Assembly (NCBI GenBank): GCA_900767505.1
Contig: CAAFZG010000160.1
Span: 1 to 8,079 of the forward strand
Length of the DNA stretch: 8,079 bases
Direction: 5' to 3'
Source of the DNA: Methanomassiliicoccales archaeon
Lineage (GTDB): Archaea > Thermoplasmatota > Thermoplasmata > Methanomassiliicoccales > Methanomethylophilaceae
Shown: piece after piece, positions 1 through 5,767 of the stretch
Layout: each line of letters opens with the position of its first letter
How positions within the stretch are numbered: position 1 is the stretch's first letter
Translations under genes and position numbers: made by a program
Notes under the pieces: generated by a model
Told to the model about the DNA's origin: nothing
Databases searched by the model: none
What the model saw: the letters and a program-made list of their open reading frames with translations, nothing else

Positions 1-1127
1 ATGAGACCTGTGATGACATCGGATTCGGGGATCTCGAACGACTTGAGCTCCGCGCTGACGACATCCGCGACATCGGAGACGTCCACAGAGTCTACATCGT
101 CCGAAGATTCTGCCTCGGCCTCGGCGACAACCTCGACAGGTTCGTCGGAAGCTATGCGCATGATCTCTTCGGTGTCCTCTGCGACGTTCTCTTCGACATC
201 CTCTTCGATGTCATCTACGAGGTCTGCCTCGACCATGTCCTCGGCGGACTCGTCGTCGGCCTCGATGAGCGAGTAGAAGTCGTCTGCCGTGACGTCGATA
301 TCCTCTGCTTCCTGAACATCCGCATCTTCGGCGGACATCTCTTCGACAGGGGCCTCGACCTCGAAGGATCCCATGTCGTCCATGACGGTCTCCTCGACGA
401 TCGGGACTGACTCCTCGGTCTGCGGGACGGCACACTCTTCGATCATATCGACGGAGAGCGTCTCCTCTGCGGGAATGACGTCCTCGACGACAGGTTCGAT
501 TGTCTCTGCCTGAACCGGTGCTTCCTCAACGGATTCGGGCTCCTCGACATCGTCCATGAACTCCACGCGATGGATGGAGGATGCCTTGTTCTCGTTGGTG
601 TAACCTCCCTTGATCTTGTTGAGTATGTTGCTGTGATCGACCTTGGATATGTTCCCGTTGTCATCGACGACTCCCGATGAGATCTCGATCGTCATCTTCG
701 ATGACTTGCCCGAGAGGATCTCGTCCAAGGAATCCTCGTTGAAGAAATCACCCGATGCGGCCGAAGGTACTACGACTTCGGCAGGCTTAGGATCGAGAGT
801 TCCCACATAATCTCCAGTAGCACTCATCGGCACTACGTCCATGTCATCGAAGGACAGCCTGTCCGGGCGTTTGAATATGAATATATCGGAACCGTCGTCC
901 GCGATGTTGATCTTCTCGTAACCGTACGGGTCCAGCTGACGCTCGCCTACAGAGTAATCCTTGGCGACCGGCTTCGGTGTTCCGGCCTTTCCCTGGAAGA
1001 TATTCCGGGTCTTGTCGCTGATATTCTTGATTCCCTTCTTCAGATCGTCCTGCAAAGGCCTTGCCTGGAAGCGATCCTTGATGCTCTTTAGAGAGCTTCC
1101 GCTAATACTGCGTGAGTTATTACCCAT
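1..1127 (-). CDS. Unknown protein with basic N-terminus and long acidic tail (partial, 3' end outside window)
   Basis: This reading frame is open from an ATG at 1127 to the left edge: 375 complete codons and no stop. I do not recognise the family. Residues 1-60 are basic and polar, with an amphipathic-looking stretch at about 12-45. Residues 60-180 look like a small folded or semi-ordered part (YGYEKINIADDG near 68-79, IFIFKRPDRLSF at 82-93). From about 191 on the chain is low-complexity and acidic: by my count 70 Asp/Glu in 185 residues against two basic residues. There is no signal peptide or membrane segment. The start is supported by a GGGGTG ribosome-binding motif 3 nt before the ATG and a TATA box 38 nt upstream. 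The acidic tail suggests a disordered protein that binds basic partners (inference). The antisense frame over 1-276 is open only because of this composition. Confidence 0.8.
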   Translation of the reverse strand, partial: MGNNSRSISGSSLKSIKDRFQARPLQDDLKKGIKNISDKTRNIFQGKAGTPKPVAKDYSVGERQLDPYGYEKINIADDGSDIFIFKRPDRLSFDDMDVVPMSATGDYVGTLDPKPAEVVVPSAASGDFFNEDSLDEILSGKSSKMTIEISSGVVDDNGNISKVDHSNILNKIKGGYTNENKASSIHRVEFMDDVEEPESVEEAPVQAETIEPVVEDVIPAEETLSVDMIEECAVPQTEESVPIVEETVMDDMGSFEVEAPVEEMSAEDADVQEAEDIDVTADDFYSLIEADDESAEDMVEADLVDDIEEDVEENVAEDTEEIMRIASDEPVEVVAEAEAESSDDVDSVDVSDVADVVSAELKSFEIPESDVITGL

Positions 1128-1160
1128 GCGCACCCCATCCTCTTGAAGATATGGTTTTTC

Positions 1161-1170
1161 TATATTTAAA
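1161..1170 (-). promoter_or_regulatory. TATA box of the acidic-protein gene, inside an inverted repeat
   Basis: Read on the minus strand this is TTTAAATATA, centred 38 nt before the ATG at 1127. A start about 25 nt downstream would leave a leader of roughly 13 nt carrying GGATGGGGTG (1131-1140). The box lies within an 8-8-8 inverted repeat: TGGTTTTT at 1152-1159 and AAAAACCA at 1168-1175. Confidence 0.6.
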
Positions 1171-1240
1171 AACCACTAAGGCGGTCCTTTGGAATGAGAC
1201 CCTGTTATGTATTACGACCCTATAGAGGATGAAAACAGCA

Positions 1241-1624
1241 TCATCCGCGGACGAACTTCACATAGTCCGCCTTGCCCTCTTTCTGGATCTCCCCCAGAAT
1301 GTCCGCGAGAACCTCGGAATCACAGGAGATCACCATGACCTCCAGGCATTTGTGGTTCTGAAGGTGAGAATGCATCTGCGTTTTGATATGCTTCTCATAT
1401 TTTGCCTGGATCATGCTCATCCAAGGATCCGCATGGTTGCCGCGTACTATGATCAGAACGCCTTCCACGACACCGGACAGATTCTCGGTCTCTCTGATGT
1501 CGGCCAACGCTGCGTTGATGGCAGCACGGACGGCCTCCGACCTTCCGGACAGTCCATATGTCTTCTGTATCGTGTTCAGTGCGGAGATATTGTCATCGTT
1601 CAAGGATATGCTTACTACACCCAT
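1241..1624 (-). CDS. nikR: NikR-type metal-responsive ribbon-helix-helix repressor, altered metal site
   Basis: The product is 127 aa. Residues 2-42 form a ribbon-helix-helix domain (strand VVSISL at 3-8, then the GLSGRSEAVRAA turn and helix at 24-35). About 50-127 matches the ACT-like NikR metal-binding domain, with the signature H85-x-H87-x5-C93-L-E. NikR tetramers bind nickel at a square-planar site of His76, His87, His89 and Cys95 (E. coli numbering) and then repress transport genes. The last three ligands are present as H85, H87 and C93. Aligned on the shared Gln (Q73) and Tyr (Y76), the position of His76 is Ala74. The start at ATG 1624 gives gap-free alignment to NikR N-termini and has GGGTG 4 nt upstream; a TTG at 1645 would add seven residues the family lacks. 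The gene is divergent from the ZIP transporter across 93 nt holding a 17-bp palindrome, which suggests it controls that transporter and itself. Confidence 0.88.
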   Translation of the reverse strand: MGVVSISLNDDNISALNTIQKTYGLSGRSEAVRAAINAALADIRETENLSGVVEGVLIIVRGNHADPWMSMIQAKYEKHIKTQMHSHLQNHKCLEVMVISCDSEVLADILGEIQKEGKADYVKFVRG

Positions 1625-1662
1625 TCGGACACCCGTTAATAACAATCTGCGGATATATCCTT

Positions 1663-1679
1663 GATAGTTAATAACTATC
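1663..1679. promoter_or_regulatory. Candidate operator, perfect 8-1-8 palindrome
   Basis: GATAGTTA-A-TAACTATC is a perfect inverted repeat in the divergent nikR-like/ZIP promoter region. It lies just upstream of the ZIP TATA box (1687-1698). On the other strand it overlaps the AT-rich TTATTAAC that could act as the regulator's own TATA box, about 47 nt before its ATG. Related TATCC half-sites recur at 1656-1660, 1676-1680 and 1694-1698, and GGATATATCC (1651-1660) is itself palindromic. Use as the binding site of the adjacent regulator is inference. Confidence 0.6.
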
Positions 1680-1686
1680 CACCAAT

Positions 1687-1698
1687 GTTTTAATATCC
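1687..1698 (+). promoter_or_regulatory. TATA box of the ZIP gene (leaderless start)
   Basis: GTTTTAATATCC is centred 26 nt before the ATG at 1718, so transcription should begin at or next to the start codon. No Shine-Dalgarno motif precedes the ATG, which fits a leaderless mRNA. Confidence 0.65.
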
Positions 1699-1717
1699 AA
1701 AATTACACACGGCATAC

Positions 1718-2500
1718 ATGGACACGGTCCTGACATTCGCGATCTATTCGATATTGTTGCTAATTGTCTCCATGGCAGGAGCATTCCTGCCCCGCATAAA
1801 GAAAATGGATGACACCAAGGCACATCTCCTTGTCTCTCTGAGCGCAGGGATATTCCTTGGCCTCCTGTTCTTCCTCCTTCTCCCGGAAGCCATTGAGGAA
1901 TGCGAACACGGAGGAATCGGAGTTCATGTGATGACGTGCGCCCTCGCGGCAGGATTCGTCACCATCCTGCTGGTCGAGAACATCATCAAACACCGCCACA
2001 TGGGAACATGCACATGCGAATGCTGCATGGATGCCCACAGCCACAAGATCACATCCCTGTCATCGTTCATCGGACTGTCCGTTCATGCCGCATGCGACGG
2101 AATGGCCCTCGCATCCACATTCCTTGCAGGAGAAGAGGTCGGCCTGATCGCCACGATAGGCATGTGCATACACAAATTCGTCGTCCTGTTCTCACTGTCG
2201 ACGACGATGATCCTCGCCGGAAACGACGACCGCAGCGCATACTCGCATCTTTTCATATTCTCGATGATCACACCGATATCCGGGCTGATCTTCTTCCTGG
2301 CCCTTTCGGGAATAGATATCGACGGATTCACGGGACTCCCGCTGGCATTCGCAGCCGGATCATTCATGTATGTGAGCATGTGCGACATGCTTCCGGAGGC
2401 ATTCCACCGCAAGAAGCAGGATTCCGCCTCAATGATGCTCGTCGTGGCAGGCATGATACTGATCCTGTTGGTATCGATCCTGTTCCCACACACCCATTGA
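1718..2500 (+). CDS. ZIP-family divalent metal transporter, ZIP9-like
   Basis: The product is a 260-aa membrane protein with about eight hydrophobic segments (roughly 4-24, 37-56, 70-90, 113-134, 142-167, 177-198, 206-223, 236-256). ZIP proteins import Zn, Fe, Mn or related ions through TM4-TM5. Here TM4 carries H123-A-A-C-D127-G and TM5 carries H152-K. The HK pair replaces the HE of classical bacterial ZIPs, and together with the TM2 LLPEA motif (54-58) and the late AAGSFMYV...LPEA segment it resembles the eukaryotic ZIP9 subfamily. The loop between TM3 and TM4 (91-110) is packed with His and Cys (H92, H94, C98, C100, C102, C103, H107, H109), a probable metal-binding loop. The protein ends in HTH. 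It is divergent from the NikR-type repressor and probably regulated by it; a terminator follows. The metal cannot be told from sequence alone. Confidence 0.9.
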   Translation: MDTVLTFAIYSILLLIVSMAGAFLPRIKKMDDTKAHLLVSLSAGIFLGLLFFLLLPEAIEECEHGGIGVHVMTCALAAGFVTILLVENIIKHRHMGTCTCECCMDAHSHKITSLSSFIGLSVHAACDGMALASTFLAGEEVGLIATIGMCIHKFVVLFSLSTTMILAGNDDRSAYSHLFIFSMITPISGLIFFLALSGIDIDGFTGLPLAFAAGSFMYVSMCDMLPEAFHRKKQDSASMMLVVAGMILILLVSILFPHTH

Positions 2501-2511
2501 CGGTATACCGG

Positions 2512-2537
2512 AACCATCGCTGGAGCGATGGTTTTCT
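2512..2537 (+). terminator. Hairpin terminator after the ZIP gene
   Basis: AACCATCGCT (2512-2521) and AGCGATGGTT (2524-2533) form a perfect 10-bp inverted repeat followed by a short T-run, beginning 11 nt after the ZIP stop codon. A small palindrome, CGGTATACCG, fills 2501-2510. Confidence 0.65.
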
Positions 2538-2570
2538 CGCCGTTTGATTGAAACACTTTACCACCACCCC

Positions 2571-2579
2571 TTATATACT
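2571..2579 (+). promoter_or_regulatory. TATA box of the TerC-family gene (leaderless start)
   Basis: TTATATACT is centred 23 nt before the ATG at 2598, with no Shine-Dalgarno motif between. This argues for initiation at 2598. A TTG at 2544 extends the frame but lies upstream of the promoter. Confidence 0.65.
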
Positions 2580-2597
2580 AGTCCTAATCCCGTCGCC

Positions 2598-3524
2598 ATG
2601 GATGAATCTTGTTTGTGGTATGTTTTCGCCGCAATCGTGGCGATAATGCTGATAACAGATTTTTGGTTCAATCGTAAAGCCCATCACATCCCGATGAAAA
2701 CTGCGGCCATCCAGACAGGTACATGGATAACACTCGCCCTGCTGTTCGGTGTCCTCCTGTTCTGGGTCACCAACGATTCCACCCTGACGATGGAATACTA
2801 CACCGCATATGCCATCGAGGAAGCGATGAGCATGGACAACCTCTTCGTCTTCATAATGATCTTCGCCTATTTCGGAATCAGAGACGAGGAGCAGCACAAA
2901 GCCCTGTTCTATGGTGTTGTCGGAGCTATAATCTTCCGCGCCATATTCATCGTCGCAGGCGTAGAGCTCATCAACAGATTCGACTGGCTCCTCTACGTTT
3001 TCGGAATCATACTGGTCATCGCCGCCATCAAGACATTGAGGGACAAGGGCGAAGAGGATGGGGAGAACAAAATCGCATTGTTCATGAAGAACCATCTGAA
3101 CTATGCGGAGTCCGAGGAAACAAGAGGGAAGCTTCTGGTGAAGATTGACGGGAAGAGGATCATCACGATCCTGTTCGTGTGCATCATCGTCATCGAACTG
3201 TCCGACATCGTGTTCGCCCTCGACTCGATCCCCGCGGTGCTGGCTATATCCACAGACACCCTTGTGATCTACACCTCCAACATATTCGCCGTGATGGGTC
3301 TCAGGTCCCTGTTCTTCGTCATAAAGGGCGGACTGAACTCCCTCTGCTACCTGAAATACGGACTCGGAATAATCCTTCTGTTCGTCGCAACGAAGCTGCT
3401 CACACACAGCTTCCTGGAGATCGACATCATCGTCTCACTGGCTGTGATCCTCGTGGTCCTTGCGGTGACGGTTGTCGCATCCCTCCTCCATGCGAAGAAG
3501 GCGAATGCGCCCGGCAGCGCCTGA
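2598..3524 (+). CDS. TerC/Alx-family integral membrane protein, probable metal exporter
   Basis: The product is 308 aa with eight or nine membrane segments. It carries both TerC signatures: E74-E-A-M-S-M-D80-N81 in an early helix and E200-L-S-D203-I-V-F-A-L-D209-S-I-P212-A in a later one. These acidic residues within the membrane are the likely ion-binding sites. A charged cytosolic loop lies at about 148-187. Family members include Alx/MntP-type manganese exporters and proteins that metallate exported enzymes; some are linked to tellurite resistance. The length fits the family. The position just after a ZIP importer and its metal regulator suggests a role in metal balance (inference), but the gene has its own TATA box and a terminator separates it from the ZIP gene. 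I see no manganese (yybP-ykoY) riboswitch, and the leaderless start leaves no room for one. ATG 2598 is chosen from promoter spacing. Confidence 0.9.
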   Translation: MDESCLWYVFAAIVAIMLITDFWFNRKAHHIPMKTAAIQTGTWITLALLFGVLLFWVTNDSTLTMEYYTAYAIEEAMSMDNLFVFIMIFAYFGIRDEEQHKALFYGVVGAIIFRAIFIVAGVELINRFDWLLYVFGIILVIAAIKTLRDKGEEDGENKIALFMKNHLNYAESEETRGKLLVKIDGKRIITILFVCIIVIELSDIVFALDSIPAVLAISTDTLVIYTSNIFAVMGLRSLFFVIKGGLNSLCYLKYGLGIILLFVATKLLTHSFLEIDIIVSLAVILVVLAVTVVASLLHAKKANAPGSA

Positions 3525-3563
3525 TGCGCTATCCGGGACATCCCGACATTCGTTCAAACTTGA

Positions 3564-3612
3564 ATCAATCGACGAATGACGAACATAGCATTCGTCGATT
3601 GATATTCTTTTT
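3564..3612 (+). terminator. Long perfect hairpin between the TerC gene and satP (terminator or operator)
   Basis: A 15-bp perfect stem pairs 3564-3578 (ATCAATCGACGAATG) with 3589-3603, around a 10-nt loop. It is followed by ATTCTTTTT, which would serve as a U-tract for a TerC-gene transcript. The T-run is also the start of the satP TATA box, so the element ends only a few bases before that promoter and could instead be an operator. Confidence 0.55.
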
Positions 3613-3616
3613 ATAC
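3608..3616 (+). promoter_or_regulatory. TATA box of satP (leaderless start)
   Basis: TTTTTATAC is centred 25 nt before the satP ATG at 3637, with no Shine-Dalgarno motif. It directly follows the 15-bp hairpin. Confidence 0.6.
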
Positions 3617-3636
3617 GAAATGATATATCAGAAATC

Positions 3637-4194
3637 ATGGCCGACACAACACAGCCGACCAAGATGTCCAATCCGGCACCGCTCGGACTGCTCGGATTCG
3701 GAATGACGACAGTATTGCTTTCGCTCCATAATGCAGGCATCCTCGAATTGGATGGGATAACATTGGCGATGGGCGCATTCGTAGGCGGATTGGCCCAGGT
3801 GCTCGCAGGCATCATGGAATACAGGAACGGGAACACATTCGGAACCGTTGCCTTCACACTTTACGGAATGTTCTGGCTGACCTTCGTATCCACCCATCTG
3901 GGCATACCCGGAATGCAGTTCGCGGAATCGTCCATAGGAACATACCTTCTCCTCTGGGGAATACTGACCCTGTTCCTCTTCATGGGCACCGTCAAGGGAA
4001 GGAAGTCGACGATGCTCGTCTTCGGAACCCTGACGATCACATTCATGCTCCTTGCCGCAGGACACCTGGGCGGAGTGGACGGACTGCTCACGGCAGGAGG
4101 ATTCGTCGGTACGATATGCGGATTGCTTGCGATGTACACAGCATTCGCAGAGGTGCTCTCGGAACAGCACGGGCGCGAGATCCTTCCGTTCTGA
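3637..4194 (+). CDS. satP: Acetate/succinate uptake transporter, SatP/YaaH (GPR1/FUN34) family
   Basis: The product is 185 aa, the normal length for the family, with six membrane segments (roughly 13-33, 42-62, 68-88, 99-119, 125-144, 150-172). The family signature NPAPLGLLGFGMTT lies at 12-25. The segment around 50-83 (GG-x2-Q-x3-G, EYRNGNTFG, LYGMFWLTF) and the end EVLSEQHGREILP resemble E. coli SatP closely. SatP-type proteins form oligomeric channels or symporters for acetate and succinate in the cell membrane. In a hydrogenotrophic or methylotrophic archaeon, acetate import would feed carbon assimilation (inference). The start is supported by a TATA box 25 nt upstream. The gene is monocistronic; its TGA directly abuts the stop codon of the opposing kinase gene. 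Confidence 0.93.
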   Translation: MADTTQPTKMSNPAPLGLLGFGMTTVLLSLHNAGILELDGITLAMGAFVGGLAQVLAGIMEYRNGNTFGTVAFTLYGMFWLTFVSTHLGIPGMQFAESSIGTYLLLWGILTLFLFMGTVKGRKSTMLVFGTLTITFMLLAAGHLGGVDGLLTAGGFVGTICGLLAMYTAFAEVLSEQHGREILPF

Positions 4195-4761
4195 TCAAAG
4201 ATCATCAAGAAGCCTGCGAATCCCGTCGCAGGATTCATCGAAACCGCCGGTGTTGTCCAACACCACCCATCCGTTGGACAACATCAGCATCTTCCTACGC
4301 GTGTCCCCGAGGGACTCCGGATTCTCGAAACGTTCCAGATCGTCCCCTCTCCCGCATATACGGGAATAGGCGAGATCCGCATCCACATCGACCAGGATGC
4401 TCACATCCGGGATCGGGAGGATGCTGGCGAATATCTTGTATGCCTTCTTCGAGAGACCGTCGGGAAGGTACGACACTGCCATCGTGTATCTTACGAATAT
4501 GAAATCTTCATGCTCATCGTCCATCTTCATCCTCAGGACAGATCTTGTCACGTCCACCATGTAGAGGGCGGTCGCGAAGAGCATCGCCGGCAACCCGTCG
4601 GATTGAAGCAACCTTGCCTCCGCCCGACCCAAAGCGGTCTTGCGGTTAGGATGCTCTATGAGCATGACCTTCCGCCCGCGGGACTCCAGCTCCTTCTTCA
4701 GGATGCCTGATACCGTGGTCTTTCCGGAACCGTCGATACCATCGACGACGAACCAGGTCAT
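4195..4761 (-). CDS. tmk: Thymidylate-kinase-like P-loop kinase
   Basis: The product is 188 aa. It begins MTWFVVDGIDGSGKTT, with the P-loop at 8-16, as in dTMP kinases, which phosphorylate dTMP to dTDP with ATP. The C-terminal half fits the family: LVDVD at 123-127, then a lid-like segment R138-G-D-D-L-E-R-F-E. Two differences stand out. The DR(Y/H) motif that binds the nucleotide reads V90-R91-Y92, so its Asp is missing. The usual REPGGT-type segment after strand 2 is replaced by EHPNRKTALGRAE (36-48). It may be a divergent dTMP kinase or a related nucleoside-phosphate kinase. I chose ATG 4761 because it puts the P-loop strand at the N-terminus; the frame stays open to 5028, but the upstream residues do not resemble the family. 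The stop abuts that of satP. A possible 26-codon ORF overlaps the start by ATGA. Confidence 0.78.
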   Translation of the reverse strand: MTWFVVDGIDGSGKTTVSGILKKELESRGRKVMLIEHPNRKTALGRAEARLLQSDGLPAMLFATALYMVDVTRSVLRMKMDDEHEDFIFVRYTMAVSYLPDGLSKKAYKIFASILPIPDVSILVDVDADLAYSRICGRGDDLERFENPESLGDTRRKMLMLSNGWVVLDNTGGFDESCDGIRRLLDDL

Positions 4762-4838
4762 GACACAACGTCCCCCCGGATGCGCAGCATATCCGCTACA
4801 GAACCTACCGCATCGGCGATGATGCATGTCGATGGCAT
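4758..4838 (-). CDS. Possible small ORF (26 aa) overlapping the kinase start
   Basis: An ATG at 4838 opens a 26-codon frame reading MPSTCIIADAVGSVADMLRI and ending RGDVVS. Its TGA overlaps the kinase ATG (ATGA), the geometry of translational coupling. The frame is open further upstream, to a TAA near 4928, but without another ATG. No clear ribosome-binding site precedes it. The composition reads like protein, yet the length is too short to decide; it may simply be leader sequence. Confidence 0.25.
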   Translation of the reverse strand: MPSTCIIADAVGSVADMLRIRGDVVS

Positions 4839-4903
4839 TGACGATGATTGCTGCACCGGACAGTCTAACAGCCCCTGTGATAATAATGATGCTATGCGCT
4901 CCG

Positions 4904-4917
4904 CCCCGGAACCGGGG
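4904..4917. repeat. GC-rich palindrome upstream of the prenyltransferase TATA box
   Basis: CCCCGG-AA-CCGGGG is a 6-2-6 inverted repeat ending 5 nt before the TATA box at 4923. It stands out from the more AT-rich surroundings. It could be a regulator site or chance. Confidence 0.4.
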
Positions 4918-4922
4918 ATTGG

Positions 4923-4930
4923 TATTTATC
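4923..4930 (+). promoter_or_regulatory. TATA box of the prenyltransferase gene (decides the start codon)
   Basis: TATTTATC is centred 25-26 nt before the ATG at 4952. The in-frame ATG at 4937 is only about 11 nt from it and would fall upstream of the expected transcription start. Confidence 0.6.
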
Positions 4931-4951
4931 CGACCGATGTATCGAAGTCGC

Positions 4952-5767
4952 ATGAACAGGTATCTCCAATTATTCCGTCTGGAAAACGCGATAATGGGTG
5001 TTTTCGGCGTGTTGATAGCCTCATTCATGGCTGTCGGGACCGGATTGCCGGATCACTGGAGAAATCTCGTCATATCCGCCGTGATCGTTTTCATCTTCAT
5101 CGGCGGAGGGAACGCCCTGAACGACTACATCGACTGCGAGATCGATAAGACTGCTCATCCCGAAAGACCCGTGCCCTCGGGCAGACTGAAGCCCGTACAG
5201 GCAAGGAACGCAGGCATCGCCATGCTCGGACTCTCGGTGGTCGCATCATTCCTTACGATGGATGCGGTCTGCATAGCAATCGTCGCCATCGCGGCCGTCC
5301 TCATGGTTTCCTACGAGACGTTCCTCAAACAGAGAGGATTCGTCGGTAACCTCACGATAGCTGTCCTGACGGGTATGGTTTTCCTGTTGGGGAGCGCCCT
5401 CGTGGGAGATGTCATGGCCAACATGGTCGTCGCCCTGATGGCATGTCTGGTCTCCATCGGAAGGGAGATCGCCAAGGACATCGAGGATATGGATTCGGAT
5501 GAGGGAAGGAAGACGCTTCCCATGTCCATCGGAGTCAAGGCATCATCGATCATCGCATGCGTGTTCTTCATCCTCGGACCCGTTCTGAGCATACTTCCGA
5601 TGATCTCGCAGACCTACGGACCGTTGTACTATACCGTGATCATCGCAGACATCGTGTTCGTATACTGTGCGGCATCTGTCTTCAAAGACCCCCACAAAGC
5701 CGAGAAGAAGGCCAAACTCGGTATGATGATAGGATTGGTTGCGTTCCTGCTCGGTGTTTTCAACTGA
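4952..5767 (+). CDS. UbiA-family prenyltransferase, probable digeranylgeranylglyceryl-phosphate synthase
   Basis: The product is 271 aa, with about eight or nine membrane helices. It carries both Asp-rich motifs of UbiA enzymes: N57-D58-Y-I-D61-x3-D65 followed by ERPVPSGRL (71-79), and R171-E-I-A-K-D176-I-E-D179 followed by D181-S-D183. These bind Mg-diphosphate of the prenyl donor. The wording of both motifs, the L-K-x-R-G-x-x-G-N stretch at 125-133 and the LLGVF end match archaeal DGGGP synthases such as the Methanocaldococcus enzyme. Such an enzyme adds the second geranylgeranyl chain to geranylgeranylglyceryl phosphate in membrane ether-lipid synthesis. The TATA box places the start at ATG 4952 rather than 4937 or the long upstream frame. 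It is divergent from the kinase gene, with no evident functional link between the two. Confidence 0.9.
   Translation: MNRYLQLFRLENAIMGVFGVLIASFMAVGTGLPDHWRNLVISAVIVFIFIGGGNALNDYIDCEIDKTAHPERPVPSGRLKPVQARNAGIAMLGLSVVASFLTMDAVCIAIVAIAAVLMVSYETFLKQRGFVGNLTIAVLTGMVFLLGSALVGDVMANMVVALMACLVSIGREIAKDIEDMDSDEGRKTLPMSIGVKASSIIACVFFILGPVLSILPMISQTYGPLYYTVIIADIVFVYCAASVFKDPHKAEKKAKLGMMIGLVAFLLGVFN

Noticed and set aside
1..276. Plus-strand Ser/Thr-rich frame from position 1
   Set aside because: It is antisense to the acidic-protein gene; its Ser/Thr content is what the complement of Asp/Glu codons produces.
2544..2597. Upstream TTG extension of the TerC-family protein
   Set aside because: The TATA box at 2571-2579 lies inside the extension, so it would not be transcribed.
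2501..2597. Metal riboswitch (yybP-ykoY type) ahead of the TerC-family gene
   Set aside because: The transcript appears leaderless and the region holds only the ZIP terminator and a TATA box.
2571..3407. Long minus-strand frame of 278 codons
   Set aside because: It is antisense to the TerC-family gene, which carries clear family motifs; the antisense product has no recognisable domain.
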